Source: Linum tenue | Taxonomy: Eukaryota > Streptophyta > Magnoliopsida > Malpighiales > Linaceae | Assembly (NCBI GenBank): GCA_946122785.1 | Contig: CAMGYJ010000009.1 | Location: 28,121,633 to 28,185,632, forward strand | Direction: 5' to 3' | DNA length: 64,000 nucleotides | Part shown: piece by piece, positions 22,476 to 36,006 of the stretch | How positions within the stretch are numbered: the first letter of the stretch is position 1 | How the letters are laid out: the number at the start of each line of letters is the position of its first letter | Position numbers and translations under genes: made by a program | The notes under the pieces: model-generated | What the model was told of the DNA's origin: nothing | Seen by the model: the letters and a program-made list of their open reading frames with translations, nothing else | Database searches by the model: none

Positions 22476-24205
22476 TAAAATTTCTCATTATTATAATGTA
22501 TATGTATAAGATGCTTTCATTCTTAACATGTTCCCACCGTGTTCTTTCATCATTTACAAACTTTGATTAAGTATTCATGCTAAATAAACAATATATATAT
22601 AATATTATAAACTTTGAGTTATTTGAAGTAACTCAGTCTTTACATAACATCTGTGTTATTTGAATTAATTCGTTTTTCATACGGATAATAGTGTCTTTAA
22701 AGTCTAGTGTTCAAGTCCTAAAAATGGATATTTGCAAACGAAAACGCAAGGGATAACTTTCGTTTGAAGGAGCATGGAAATGAATTGATCTAGACATAAT
22801 GTATAATGGATATTTGCAAACGAAAACGCAAGGGATAACTTTCATGAGCATGGAAATGAATCATATATCTTTCTAAACATCTCTACATACTCAAATCAAA
22901 TGTTTTTTTATCTTAGCTCCCCTAAACATTAGGGGAATCAATAATATAGTAAAATCAAATCCAAGTGAGGAAAGCTTCTTATGAAAATTCAACCCAGCCT
23001 AGACTAATTCTATTCAAGAAGGTGGTGTTGTTTGATCCGTATTTGTCTAATTGTCTACCATTTTGCTCATTCAACAAATCCGAAAACATAGCATGTGAAA
23101 AAACCAAAATTGTCAAATCGGTTTATACCGTCACGTCGGTTTAACAAGTAGAATGGTTCGACCAGTGGTACAATCGGTTTGTGTCGGTTCGTATTAGTTT
23201 AACAAATTATGTAAAAGTATTTAAATCTTAACATCAAATGAATTTGATCATTTAAAACATATTTGAAAATAATTTACTTATAATTAATATTTATATTTGA
23301 ATAAAATACAACATTCCAACTAAAATAAAAAATACTCATAATTATATACAATATTTAATGTTAATACTTGAACCCAACAAGTAACAACAACTTTTAACTT
23401 TTAAATTCATTAAATAAATGATAAATTAATTATTTATCAATTAAATTCACTAAAACGACATCATTTTGTTTAAAGGTCGTAAATCGATCATGCTAATTGT
23501 ACGGATGATATTCACGCTAGTTTCATAACCGACACACGTTGAACCTAGTTCAACCGATCGACATGTCACCTGCAAGATAATGATGGAAAAAACCGTAAAT
23601 GCTTTTGAGATACGGTAACATTGAGAGAAGTATCTTCCATTGAAGAAGCAGGTATTTGAGAATTTTCATACTTTATTTCATATCTTCACAAGCAAACTCA
23701 AAATGAGTTGATCATATTAGATCTAATTCAAACTTAAAATTACAAGAAGTGCATATGAGTTTATTTTTCGGTTCGACTCATTCCCATATAAAATAGGACA
23801 TTTCATTTGGATACAATCATCCAACGAATGAGACCCATTGTCATTCCAAATTCAACCCTTTTTAATTTCTTTTGAGATGGAAAACTCTACAGGGGCTTGG
23901 ATGCTTCAATCAATGTTGTTGCTTAACATATTTTTGAAGGTTTCCACACCCACCTTACGCTAAGTTGTAGCATTCTATAGCCAACCATATTTTTCCATTG
24001 GACTCGCATTTTCTTGTGACTAGTCAAGTGCGTGGAGACCTTTTTCTTATTCAAGTGCGTGGAGACCTTTTTCTTATTATCTTCAAGTCAAGTGTTTTTT
24101 ACTGTTTAACCCGTGCATCCAGCAATACATAAAAAAACACTATTTACCACTGAAGCAAAAGACTTAGCGGCGATTTGTTAGTTGCGAATGTTGGTGGGAC
24201 CTAAC

Positions 24206-24832
24206 CAGGGCGGACCCCGGGACACTCCTAAATTTTGGAAGATCGATTATCCAACCCCAGTGATAATTTACATATAGACAAAAAAATTATAATTAATAGT
24301 CCGGAACACCCTGAAATTTGAAGAACGATTATCCTACTCTTATTTGTAGTTTACATATGGGAATATAAGTGGTCGTTTGAGTAATTCAAACCTGGGGCAC
24401 TACTATTACTAATAAATATAATTTCCATTAGGCTACAATTTTTTTTCTCTATTCTAAACACTGTGCAATAGCAAAACTCTATTCTCTATCTTTAATTATT
24501 TTCAAAACATAACAATTAATCTAATTACAAGCTACTTTTAATTTGTATTGATTTTATGGTTGTACTGAAAGTGTCTTTTCAGTTTTCAGCTTTGAGTTAC
24601 ATCAAGAACAAATTTAGAAGTCAAATATGCGTCAGTTCATGAATGATTGTCTAGTATGATATACCGAGACAAATTTGTTGAGCAGTGTAGACACTAAGGG
24701 TATTTATAATTTTTTAGAATATGAAAATACATCATTGATTTTTTTAACTTGTACGAGTTGGATATTTTCTTATTTAAGAATTATATAATTTTTATTAATT
24801 AAATCATTGTTATTTTACTTTATTTTTGAACC
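24206..24832. mobile_element. hAT element, right end deleted (copy A)
   Basis: It starts CAGGGCGGACCCCGGG after GACCTAAC, like the complete copy at 32950-33614. The right end and about 0.6 kb beyond it are missing here, and the sequence jumps to GGTTTTGACTACCCC. Confidence 0.7.
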
Positions 24833-26642
24833 CGGTTTTGACTACCCCTACCCCTTCATTCCAGTGGTCTTCCGTTAAGTTTTTGTCCAATATCGGTTGA
24901 ACCTGGTTGTACGGACCGACTTACTAGTGATTTGATAACCATGATGAGGATAGTCCCAGTAGGTTGAGATCCTGAAATATAAGATTATTACTAATGTCAA
25001 TGCATGAATTTGAAGTTTCCACAAGTCCATTATACTTCGTATTTAAATAAATTGCTAGGGATTTGTAAGTTTCCAAATATCGAATATTCCGATCAAAGTT
25101 TCAAATACCATGTCAAGAACCAAATCATTCCACTAGCACTTCCAAGTTTGAATTTTCTACAATTCCTACATCTCTGCATACAGCCGATTCACTCATTTAG
25201 AAATGACTATGGTAAAAAAGCTCTCGACATTTACAGTTTAATGTAAAATTAAGATGGAACAAGAATAAAACAATAGATTTGTGGGTGTTGGTGATTATTT
25301 CATGTATAAATAAATAAATAAATGGAACTTGATGATCGCTGAGCCTGTGGGTGGAAATCGATTATGTTCCCCACAATACAATGGAGAAAAAGGAAATTGA
25401 AGAAAGTCAGGTTTAAAGTTTGGGGATGTGTTTAGTCTCATGATTTTGTATACTTTTGATTCAGTAAAATTGATTAAGAATCATGGGGCTGGGCATGCTA
25501 GCCAGTGAGTTTTCCATCACAAAGAGTTTGAACTTTGGGGAGTCAATGAAGGTAAGCAAACATTATTATTTCTAAATATCCAAAAAGATAAATACAAGAT
25601 AGCATTAGTTGTCGAGTATAAAATAGGCAATCACGAGCCTTATTGTAAGGAGAATACAAGCAAAATCAATAAATTGATCAACAATTAAGGTAATAAAGGA
25701 CATGCCATGTTATAGAATAGAAAATCACATTAGCATTTGCATCATATGACAGAGATCAAAGACTCGACAATGTTGTACAAATTTCATGAACTACCAGTAA
25801 GACGATTCTCCCTCCAATTTTCTTAAAAAGATTTCACACACCACTACTCTATTGAAGAAGAAAAAAACAAACAAACCTCATTGAATCCAATGAGTGTAGG
25901 TTATGCATTCTAGTAAGGAATCAGTCAAAATATGGGTGGCCAACAAAGTTACAACCAAGTGGTTAATGTGTTGGCTCACGTGAAAGATCTATTCGGCTTG
26001 GTTCTAATTACTGCTTGTCAAATTTTTCTTGAAGTCATATTTTCTCCCTTATAAGAAAGTGAGAATAAGAATGCTTCCGTGCAATCTATGTAGACGAGAA
26101 AAAAGAGTTTAATAATTGAATTTAAATATCTATTCTCTGACATTAATTCAACATAATAATAAGCTTAGAGTAAAAACTTCAAACAAATTCATATATATAC
26201 TTCTTTGTTTCCCTTTCAAACTCTCAACTTGTCTGTAGAATCAGAACTTCTCGCCCTCGATACTGACCTTGAGGTTTTGAAAAACTATCATAACCAGGGA
26301 GTTAATAAGACTCTTTTATCTTGTACCATACATTCCCTCCACATATATAACACTTCTTGCTTAAGCATGGATGAGGCGTGTGATTGGTTTGACATAGTAC
26401 TCGAATTCTAATCCATTTCTGTAGTTTGTGAATTTGGCAACTTTTAAAGAGGTTGGCACCGTAGCCAATCCCCAAAGGCTAAATGACTCATGCAAAATAG
26501 CATGCAAAGTTGCAAACCCACCGTAACAATTGCCTCAAAAAGCTCAGTGGTCGTTCCGGTAATTGTCTTCATCCCGCGACCTTATTATCGAACATTTCGT
26601 GTCTAATCATCCATGTGACGACGTTCAGACTGAAACTCTTTT

Positions 26643-27381
26643 TTGTTGACTACACGACATGTTGCTTTGTGGAAGTCCCAGCAGAGTGCACACTTTTCTG
26701 ATTGGTTTCGTGCTGTTCCTATTGCTGGGTTGGGCCAAACTATGAATGGAAGGACATATCATAGTGTGCTTAGTTATCGACTGGATGTCCCGTTATTTTT
26801 GGTATCTAGGCCCTGTTCTGCTTGTTCCAGTGTCTTTGATGGTGATGTCTTTGGAGATCATGATGTGTCATGTGCTGGTATTGTGGGCATTAAGCATCGG
26901 CGTAACCTCGTTCAAGACACCTTACTGGACGTCTGTTACAAGTCTGGGATTTCTGCCGGAAAGGAGGTTGATATCGGTTTGGTTGATGGGCATGGCGGAC
27001 CCCTTCGCCCTGAGGATTTGCTGCTTTATTCCTAGGATGGGGGCGAGATGTGTGTATTGATCTGACTGGGTCTTCACCTTTGACCTAGACTTGGATGACC
27101 GATTTTATGCCGAGCCGAGTTGTTGTTGATGCCGCTCGGCAAAAGTGTGCTAAGTATCGGGACTTGTGCATGGCGCTGGTTACGGCATATTGACCTTTTC
27201 TTTCTCTTCGCTAGGGGAGTTGGATACAGATGTTGTGGTTTTGCTTAATCGCATCCAGAAATTCTCCCTGTCTCAGGATGCGCGTCGGGCGGCCGCGTTC
27301 ATTTTCACTAGACTTAGTTTTGTTGTCGCTAAGGGGGTGGGAGCCCAAATTGTATCCAGGCTGTCCACTAATTTCTTGTAG
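26643..27381 (+). pseudogene. C-terminal fragment of a LINE-like plant protein (copy A)
   Basis: Pieces in several frames read PIAGLGQTMNG, SYRLDVPLFLVSRPCSACS, FGDHDVSCAGIVGIKHRRN, SGISAGKEVDIGLVDGHG, then FSFSSLGELDTD and GVGAQIVSRLSTNFL. I recall this domain, with its Cys/His pairs, from the C-terminus of RT-bearing LINE-like ORFs that are abundant in plants. The first frame stops at 27033-27035 where a Trp is expected, and the rest is frameshifted. The A-run at 27425-27442 just downstream supports a retroposed 5'-truncated copy. Not functional. Confidence 0.55.
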
Positions 27382-27743
27382 ACCTTTTATTTTGATTCCA
27401 CTATTTCCTAAAAAATAAAAATACTACAAAAAAAAAAAAAAAGAACACTCTTTTTCGTGCAACAAGCAATAAACTGAAGGGTAAATACAATATAATATTC
27501 AAATCTTTCATTTTAAACAAAATAATAGCCAAACCGTTAACTTTCCATCTATTTGACTATCAGTTGACTCTGACATGACAAAGTGTAAAGTGAGGTGGAT
27601 TGTTTTTTGTGACGTGGCAAAAATCAAATATTTGACCACACCGCTTGGATAATACAAAATTTAATAAAATAATTTTTGTGTTAAAAAAAGTAAAAAATTA
27701 AATTTAGAAAAAAATCATTTTATCTTCTCGTTCCCTGTGTCGA

Positions 27744-29446
27744 CTCTGATGGTCTGATAAGCTCCGGCGATAATTGCATGCGAACCACCGTGTCCTTGAA
27801 TAACACGTCCATCGAACTTCCCGTGTCGACAAGCATCCTTCTCAATTGGCACCCCGTCACCACTCCTTGTATCTCCAAGGCGTCCATGGATGGGATCATG
27901 CACGCTTCTTCTGGCGCCCTATTGAAGCTGATATCGATAGCCTCCTGCACGTCCGCCGACGGTTCGCCTCTATCTTTTCCCTCAAGTCCATTGTTCCCGA
28001 AATGGCCTCGATGGTCAGACGCACTCGATCGGGCGCATTTTCCTGGTTGAGATCATAAGGCGAGGGTTGCAACTCCTCCTTCGCTTTCTCCATGCCGGCG
28101 ACGCACGCTCGGTGCACACTCTCTTCAGGCTTTTTGACGAAGTCGTTAAGCATCCCTCTGTCGGCCAGGCCCTGCAGCTCGGTCTTCAACTAATAACAGT
28201 CAGCCGTGTGGTGTCCTACCTCTCGGTGAAAGTCACAATATCGATCCATGTTCCATTCATTGGGCTGTCCCCTCATGGGGCCCGACCATCTGATGTGATA
28301 TCCCTTATCCTTGACATGCTGGAGTATGTTCTTCAGTGTGTCGTTATATTCGGCAAAGGCTCCTGCTCCCCTGGGCGCTGGGCGCCCGACGTCGATTCTC
28401 CTTGGTGGGAGATGGCTCGAGGGCACATATCCCGACCCGCTCGGAGGGTGCGGCCTCCTTGTCATCTCAACTTCTTCCCCTCTTGTCTTCCGCCTGTCTG
28501 CCCTCATGGCTGCCAAGGTTTCTTCGAGCATGATCACTTTCTGTACTCTGTGATCCAAGTCTTCGGTGCATACTACGTCTCTTTTAGCCAGCGACCTACA
28601 TAACTCCTCGCTGGTGGTACATTCGTTCAGGCATACTCCCAACACTGACGGCCGAGCGTCTTTCACCGCCAGGGCCACGGACAACCACCTCTCATAAAAC
28701 TCCCTCAGCGCCTCTCCCTCTCTTTGCTTGACTTTGAACAAGGCGCCAATGGTCAAGGAGCGACGCTTCCTGCTGGCGAACTTTGCCAGAAACATCTCAG
28801 CAAACTGCTCAAAGCAGTCAATGCGCCCCTCCTCGATCTGGTAGTACCAGTCGAGGACCACGCCCGTAAAGGTTGACGGAAACACCCTGCACAAGGTGGC
28901 GTCTGTACTGTTGTAGAGCTGCATCTTGGTGAAGTACCCATTAAGGTGGTCCTCCGGATCTGCGGTCCCATCGTAGGTGGGGAGTGGGGGAACATTGGTC
29001 CCTGCAGGCTCCATCAGTATGTTGCGCGCTAAGGGCTGCTTCACGGGACGGTGACGTGAGAGGCGCCCCAGAATTCTTCCATTCCACCCACCGGCGTCCG
29101 GCCCCACGTGATCATGTGGGCGCCACGAATTTGGGCGTCTCGGATATCCGGATTCACTCTCTGTCTCCGCTACCCTTTCCCTCTTCTTCGTTAGGCTGGG
29201 CGTCGTCCCTCCGCCCCTTTTTAAAACGTCAACCTCCCTTCGAAGCGCCTCGATCGCTCCGTCCTGATCCTCGATGATCCTGAACAGCTCCTTTTTCGTT
29301 ACCGAGACGCCTTCCGACCCTCGAAACATGCCATCACTTTCCTCGCCCTCCTCCATCTCATGCGTCAACCCTCTCACCCGCCCCGACTGGTCTTCCGTAA
29401 TTTCCTCCCGTTCTCTTTCTCCATTCATTGACGTCTCTTCACTCAT
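27744..29446 (-). pseudogene. Tat-like gag and protease N-terminal part, broken
   Basis: The gag frame starts at 29446, 36 bp after the LTR end, and runs 418 codons to a stop at 28190. It has an acidic N-terminus with a coiled coil (IEALRREVDVLKRGG). The gag core is LPTYDGTADPEDHLNGY, FPSTFTGVVLDWYY and FASRKRRSLTIGALFKVKQ, the usual retrotransposon gag pattern. The zinc-knuckle-like YCDFHREVGHHTADCY ends at a TAG where a Gln is expected. After a frame change the aspartic protease appears with RMLVDTGSSMDVLF near 27800. It ends abruptly at the duplication junction. Gag forms the particle and protease cleaves the polyprotein, but this copy can make neither completely. Confidence 0.85.
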
Positions 29447-29461
29447 GACTCCAGGTTATAT

Positions 29462-29481
29462 TCCCCTACCTGACGCGCCAA
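29462..29481 (-). other. Primer-binding site of the Tat-like element
   Basis: Directly inside the LTR end the minus strand reads TTGGCGCGTCAGGTAGGGGA, of the TGGCGC type common in the Tat lineage. The donor tRNA is not assigned here. Confidence 0.6.
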
Positions 29482-29482
29482 T

Positions 29483-29977
29483 TGTTAGAGCCACAACACC
29501 CACCGGAACACCCGAAACTTCTCTCCGACAGGCGCCTACCTACACACACGAACAAGGAGGGGGCGCCTGGGCCCGTTAATCCTCCGACGCCCAAGTTAGT
29601 TTCTTAGAGAGGGAAGTGTCCCAAGGTAAGAGTTTTAGTGAGAGAGTCCAACCTGTGTAAATGCTACCAACTGCCCCTATTTATACTCACCGAGTTCGAG
29701 GTTGATCTCTTCCACGTCACTGTCTCCATTTAATGCCTTGTACCCTCCTTGTCAGATATCTCAACTGCTTTGTCAGGCTTCTGACGCGTGACAGGCGCCC
29801 GCAGGCGATGGACCACTTGACAGCCTGGTCTCCCTTGGCTTTTAGTGTTTTGTCCTTATGCGCCCCTCATCCTGCTTGGGCTTAGAGATGCTTCACCAAC
29901 CCATTCATGGGCCTCTTGCCCCCCAATCCTGTTGCCTGGGGACCCAGACCACTAACTGATGGATAACACCCCCAACA
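29483..29977 (-). repeat. 5' LTR of the Tat-like element (copy B)
   Basis: 495 bp, TGTT...AACA ends, almost identical to 20972-21466. It contains a minus-strand TATAAATA box at 29678-29685, about 195 bp from the LTR end, consistent with a U3-R-U5 layout. Confidence 0.9.
29678..29685 (-). promoter_or_regulatory. TATA box of the Tat-like LTR
   Basis: TATAAATA on the minus strand, inside the LTR at the distance expected for the promoter. It is also present at 21167-21174 in the solo LTR. Confidence 0.6.
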
Positions 29978-30700
29978 ACATGCAAAAGTGATGCTGCCCG
30001 GAAGTAAAATTTTGGTAAGCAACACCCATATCTAAACTCTAGCTCTTAAAGATCAAAATCTAGATCTTAATTCTCTAAATCTTATAACCAAAATCAATTT
30101 AATTAGAAACAATAATCGAAGGTTATGATTCGTCCAAATATAGGCAAAAAAATCAATGCACCAACTTAGGATTTATAGTTTATGATTTAGATAATTAGGA
30201 CCTAGGATTCACTTATTAAGGGTTAGGGTATAGTATCATGCCCAAAATCCTGTTAATTCGAGGTCTAGATAGCGTTTTCATACTCAAGGTATGCGGTACC
30301 CCAGATTTCAACCGGGGTATCATAGAAGACACCATATATATTAATTTATATTTTGTAAAAGAATACTCTTTGAAGTTTGACCAAATTCGTATCTCAAAAT
30401 AGTATTGTTTCCAAGACAATTCACGTCTTGCATATTCGTGTCTTGTTATTTATACTCGGAATATCTTTGGAAAAAAATCCTATCTCAAAATCTTACCAAA
30501 TACCAAGTCAATTGAGATATTTTACCTTCAATTAATTTTTAAGACATGATTTCCGTTGAAATACAGAAGAAGTCTATTGAATTGAAACCCAAGCCCGCCT
30601 AACAAAGTTCAAAGTTTTCATGTCTTTGAACTAGTCTTCTAAAGAAACAAAATGAAGAACCGGAAATTACAATATTGTTTTTATTATAGAGCACTTCTAC

Positions 30701-30985
30701 TATGCTATATAGCATTGGTGTTTTAATGTACAATTCAAAGTTCTACCATAACATTAAATGTATAAGTTTAGGTTGTACCATAAAGCAATTTGTACCATTA
30801 TATTATAGTACAACTTTACAACTTGAAGTTGTACCATCACATAAAGGTACAAGTTCAAGTTGTACCATAAAATAATTTGTACAAAAAGTATAGGTACAAT
30901 CTAAAGTTGTACCATAACGTAAATGTACAATTTTAAGTTGTACCATAAAGGCAAAAACTTATAGCACCAATACTATATAGCATTG
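30701..30985. mobile_element. MITE with TTGTACCATAA repeats (copy B)
   Basis: Duplicate of the element at 22191-22475 with almost no changes, as expected for a passenger of the segmental duplication. Confidence 0.6.
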
Positions 30986-32530
30986 TAAAATTTCTCATTA
31001 TTATAATGTATATGTATAAGATGCTTTCATTCTTAACATGTTCCCACCGTGTTCTTTCATCATTTACAAACTTTGATTCGGTATTCATGCTAAATAAACA
31101 ATATATATAATATTATAAACTTTGAGTTATTTGAAGTAACTCAGTCTTTACATAACATCTGTGTTATTTGAATTAATTCGTTTTTCATACGGATAATAGT
31201 GTCTTTAAAGTCTAGTGTTCAAGTCCTAAAAATGGATATTTGCAAACGAAAACGCAAGGGATAACTTTCGTTTGAAGGAGCATGGAAATGAATTGATCTA
31301 GACATAATGTATAATGGATATTTGCAAACGAAAACGCAAGGGATAACTTTCATGAGCATGGAAATGAATCATATATCTTTCTAAACATCTCTACATACTC
31401 AAATCAAATGTTTTTTTTATCTTAGCTCCCCTAAACATTAGGGGAATCAATAATATAGTAAAATCAAATCCAAGTGAGGAAAGCTTCTTATGAAAATTCA
31501 ACCCAGCCTAGACTAATTCTATTCAAGAAGGTGGTGTTGTTTGATCCGTATTTGTCTAATTGTCTACCATTTTGCTCATTCAACAAAGGCCAAAACATAG
31601 CATGTGAAAAAACCAAAATTGTCAAATCGGTTTATACCGTCACGTCGGTTTAACAAGTAGAATGGTTCGACCAGTGGTACAATCGGTTTGTGTCGGTTCG
31701 TATTAGTTTAACAAATTATGTAAAAGTATTTAAATCTTAACATCAAATGAATTTGATAATATAAAACATATTTGAAAATAATTTACTTATAATTAATATT
31801 TATATTTGAATAAAATACAACATTCCAACTAAAATAAAAAATACTCATAATTATATACAATATTTAATGTTAATACTTGAACCCAACAAGTAACAACAAC
31901 TTTTAACTTTTAAATTCATTAAATAAATGATAAATTAATTATTTATCAATTAAATTCACTAAAACGACATCATTTTGTTTAAAGGTCGTAAATCGATCAT
32001 GCTAATTGTACGGATGATATTCACGCTAGTTTCATAACCGACACACGTTGAACCTAGTTCAACCGATCGACATGTCACCTGCAAGATAATGATGGAAAAA
32101 ACCGTAAATGCTTTTGAGATACGGTAACATTGAGAGAAGTATCTTCCATTGAAGAAGCAGGTATTTGAGAATTTTCATACTTTATTTCACATCTTCACAA
32201 GCAAACTCAAAATGAGTTGATCATATTAGATCTAATTCAAACTTAAAATTACAAGAAGTGCATATGAGTTTATTTTTCGGTTCGACTCATTCCCATATAA
32301 AATAGGACATTTCATTTGGATCAAATCATCCAACGAATGAGACCCATTGTCATTCCAAATTCAACCCTTTTTAATTTCTTTTGAGATGGAAAACTCTACA
32401 GGGGCTTCGATGCTTCAATCAATGTTGTTGCTTAACATATTTTGGAAGGTTTCCACACCCACCTTACGCTAAGTTGTAGCATTCTATAGCCAACCATATT
32501 TTTCATTGGACTCGCATTTTCTTGTGACTA

Positions 32531-32805
32531 GTTTTAGTAGCGAGAAATTTGGTGTTTGAATTCATCGAGAAGATAACTCATGTCGCCGAGAAAGGCAATG
32601 AGTGCGCCCGGGGCATTATGATGTCCATTGGTGGGTTGTTCCAGTTGATACTTTTCAAACAAGTAAATAGTAGTAGAGAACATAAGAGGGGAGGGTGGAA
32701 AATGTTGCAGCTTTTCTTCAATTGAGGGCCATCTGCAGGCTTTCATTGAGCTTTCAATATGACGAAGAATGCGTGGAACAAATTTGGTCTCCATGTTCTA
32801 TGGAG
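32531..32805 (-). other. Copy-B-specific block with an 86-codon frame
   Basis: Absent from copy A, where a 30-bp word is doubled instead (24024-24078). The minus frame 32794-32534 starts METKFVPRILRHIESS and matches no family I recognise. It may be a gene fragment, either inserted in B or deleted in A. Confidence 0.35.
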
Positions 32806-32949
32806 ATCTTTTTCTTATTATCTTCAAGTCAAGTGCTTTTTACTGTTTACCCCCGTGCATCCAGCAATACATAAAAAAAAACACTATTTACCACTGAAGC
32901 AAAAGACTTAGCGGCGATTTGCTAGTTGCGAATGTTGGTGGGACCTAAC

Positions 32950-33614
32950 CAGGGCGGACCCCGGGACACTCCTAAATTTTGGAACATCGATTATCCAACC
33001 CCGGTGGTAATTTACATATAGACAAAAAAATTATAATTAATAGTCCGGAACACCCTGAAATTTGAAGAACGATTATCCTACTCTTATTTGTAGTTTACAT
33101 ATGGGAATATAAGTGGTCGTTTGGGTAATTCAAATATGGGGCACTACTATTACTAATAAATATAATTTCCATTAGGCTACAATTTTTTTCTCTATTCTAA
33201 ACACTGTGCAATAGCAAAACTCTATTCTCTATCTTTAATTATTTTCAAAACATAACAATTAATCTAATTATAAGCTACTTTTAATTTGTATTGGTTTTAT
33301 GGTTGTACTGAAAGTGTCTTTTCAGTTTTCAGCTTTGAGTTACATCAAGAACAAATTTAGAAGTCAAATATGCGTCAGTTCATGAATGATTGTCTAGTAT
33401 GATATACCGAGAAAAATTTGTTGAGCAGTGTAGACACTAAGGGTATTTTATAATTTTTTAGAATATGAAAATAAATAATTGACTTTTTTAAACTTGTACG
33501 AGTTGGATATTTTCTTATTTAAGAATTATATAATTTTTATTAATTAAATAATTGTTATTTTACTTTATTTTTGAAAAATGACACCCCTATATAAAATTCC
33601 TGGATCCGCCACTA
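32950..33614. mobile_element. Complete non-autonomous hAT (665 bp)
   Basis: The left end is CAGGGCGGACCCCGGG and the right end inverted is TAGTGGCGGATCCAGG. The 8-bp flanks GACCTAAC (32942-32949) and GACCTAAA (33615-33622) differ by one base. It has no coding capacity. Ends of this GGCGGATCC style are common in plant hATs. Confidence 0.7.
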
Positions 33615-36006
33615 GACCTAAATAAAACAATACATGTTTTACACTTTGACACTTCCAAACATTGTGTTGTGCACAGTACCTATTACTCATTACAAATGTG
33701 GGTTGATGGTATTGCTGGTTCATGTATCGTGGTATGCCCTTTTAAGGGTTCATGTATTGGCAACGGAGAGCAAAAAATTGACTCACTAAGTTATGTCCCT
33801 CTTTCACCTCTGTGCATGCTTGCCATTTGTAGTTTTCCAGTTTTGGCTGTGTTGATTGTTTTACCATTTCCGATCATATCATTGAAAGATAAAATTGCCT
33901 AAACCCAAATAGGTTGTTTGAGTGAGTTATTTATTAGAAGGAAATGATTTTATTGTTGATACCCGTATTAAGTTTTCAAACCAATTTATACCATTATGTC
34001 TGTTAGCAAGTGGTATGGTCAAATCATGGTATAAATAGGTTATGTCGGTCTTGACAAAACATGCAAGGAAGTGAAGAATCAGTAACACCAAATGCACAAT
34101 ACTATATGTTAAGACAATCTACCTATTATCTTCATCCATCCATCTATTTAAATAAAATATTACATTATAAAAAAAATAAGAAATCATAATACTTTTTAAC
34201 GGTTTTGACTACCCCTACCCCTTCATTCCAGTGGTCTTCCGTTAAGTTTTTGTCCAATATCGGTTGAACCCGGTTGTACGGACCGACTTACTAGTGATTT
34301 GATAACCATGACGAGGATAGTCCCAATAGGTTGAGATCCCGAAATATAAGATTATTACTAATGTCATTGCATGAATTTGAAGTTTGCACAAGTCCATTAT
34401 ACTTCGTATTTAAATAAATTGCTAGGTGATTGTAAGTTTCCAAATATCGAATATTCCGATCAAAGTTTCAAATACCATGTCAAGAACCAAATCATTCCAC
34501 TAACACTTCCAAGTTCGAATTTTCTACAATTCCTACATCTCTGCATACAGCCGATTCACTCATTTAGAAATGACTATGGTAAAAAAGCTCTCGACATTTA
34601 CAGTTTAATGTAAAATTAAGATGGAACAAGAATAAAACAATAGATTTGTGGGTGTTGGTGATTATTTCATGTATAAATAAATAAATGGAACTTGATGATC
34701 GCTGAGCCTGTGGGGGGGAATCGATTATGTTCCCCACAATACAATGGAGAAAAAGGAAATTGAAGAAAGTCAGGTTTAAATTTTGGGGATGTGTTTAGTC
34801 TCATGATTTTGTATACTTTTGATTCAGTAAAATTGATTAAGAATCATGGGGCTAGGCATGCTAGCCAGTGAGTTTTCCATCACAAGGAGTTTGAACTTTG
34901 GGGAGTCAATGAAGGTAAGCAAACATTATTATTTCTAAATATCCAAAAAGATAAATACAAGATAGCACTAGTTGTCGAGTATAAAATAGGCAATCACGAA
35001 CCTTATTGTAAGGAGAATACAAGCAAAATCAATAAATTGATCAACAATGTAAGGTAATAAAGGACATGTCATGTTATAGAATAGAAAATCACATTAGCAT
35101 TTGCATCATATGACAAAGATCAAAGACTCGACAATGTTGTACAAATTTCATGAACTACCAGTAAGACGATTCTCCGTCCAATTTTCGTAAAAAGATTTCA
35201 CACACCACTACTCTATTGAAGAAGAAAAAAACAAACAAACCTCATTGAATCCAATGAGTATAGGTCATGCATTCTAGTAAGGAATCAATCAAAATATGGG
35301 TGGCCAACAAAGTTACAACCAAGTGGTTAATGTGTTGGCTCACGTGAAAGATCTATTCGGCTTGGTTCTAATTACTGCTTGTCAAATTTTTCTTGAAGTC
35401 ATATTTTCTCCCTTATAAGAAAGTGAGAATAAGAATGCTTCCGTGCAATCTATGTGGACGAGAAAAAAGAGTTTAATAATTGAATTTAAATATCTATTCT
35501 CTGACATTAATTCAACATAATAATAAGCTTAGAGTAAAAACTTCAAACAAATTCATATATATACTTCTTTGTTTCCCTTTCAAACTCTCGACTTGTCTGT
35601 AGAATCAGAACTTATCGCCCTCGATACTGACCTTGAGGTTTTGAAAAACTATCATAACCAGGGAGTTAATAAGACTCTTTTATCTTGTACCATACATTCC
35701 CTCCACATATATAACACTTCTTGCTTAAGCATGGATGAGGCGTGTGATTGGTTTGACATAGTACTCGAATTCTAATCCATTTCTATAGTTTGTGAATTTG
35801 GCAACTTTTAAAGAGGTTGGCACCGTAGCCAATCCCCAAAGGCTAAATGACTCATGCAAAATAGCATGCAAAGTTGCAAACCCACCGTAACAATTGCCTC
35901 AAAAAGCTCAGTGGTCGTTCCGGTAATTGTCTTCATCCCGCGACCTTATTATCGAACCTTCCGTGTCTAATCATCCATGTGACGACGTTCAGACTGAAAC
36001 TCTTTT

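Larger units (their letters stand above)
21467..27743. repeat. Segmental duplication, copy A
   Basis: This segment recurs at 29978-37131 in the same orientation with only scattered substitutions and a few indels. It begins right after an LTR with ACATGCAAAAGTGATGCTGC and ends with CTCGTTCCCTGTGTCG. It contains a MITE, a truncated hAT and a LINE-like C-terminal fragment. It lacks about 0.6 kb present in copy B after 33590 and about 0.27 kb present at 32531-32805. Confidence 0.95.
27744..29977 (-). mobile_element. Truncated Tat-like Ty3/gypsy element (5' LTR, PBS, gag, start of protease)
   Basis: The minus strand reads LTR (29977-29483), PBS-like site, gag, protease, and then breaks at 27743 directly into the end of duplication copy A. 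No RT, integrase, PPT or 3' LTR remain. The right flank of the LTR is ACATG, the same target word that flanks the solo LTR of copy A. Both therefore descend from one insertion at one site. Confidence 0.85.

Noticed and set aside
33669..33902. 77-codon hydrophobic frame in copy B
   Set aside because: Absent from copy A through deletion, no known family, no supporting signals.
25004..34613. 80-codon frame kept in both duplication copies (25004-25246, 34371-34613)
   Set aside because: Four of four or more base changes between the copies alter amino acids, the frame has no known domain, and identity is explained by the recent duplication.
26205..35775. 68-codon frame kept in both copies (26205-26411, 35569-35775)
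   Set aside because: Same reasoning: no domain and no sign of selection beyond overall copy identity.
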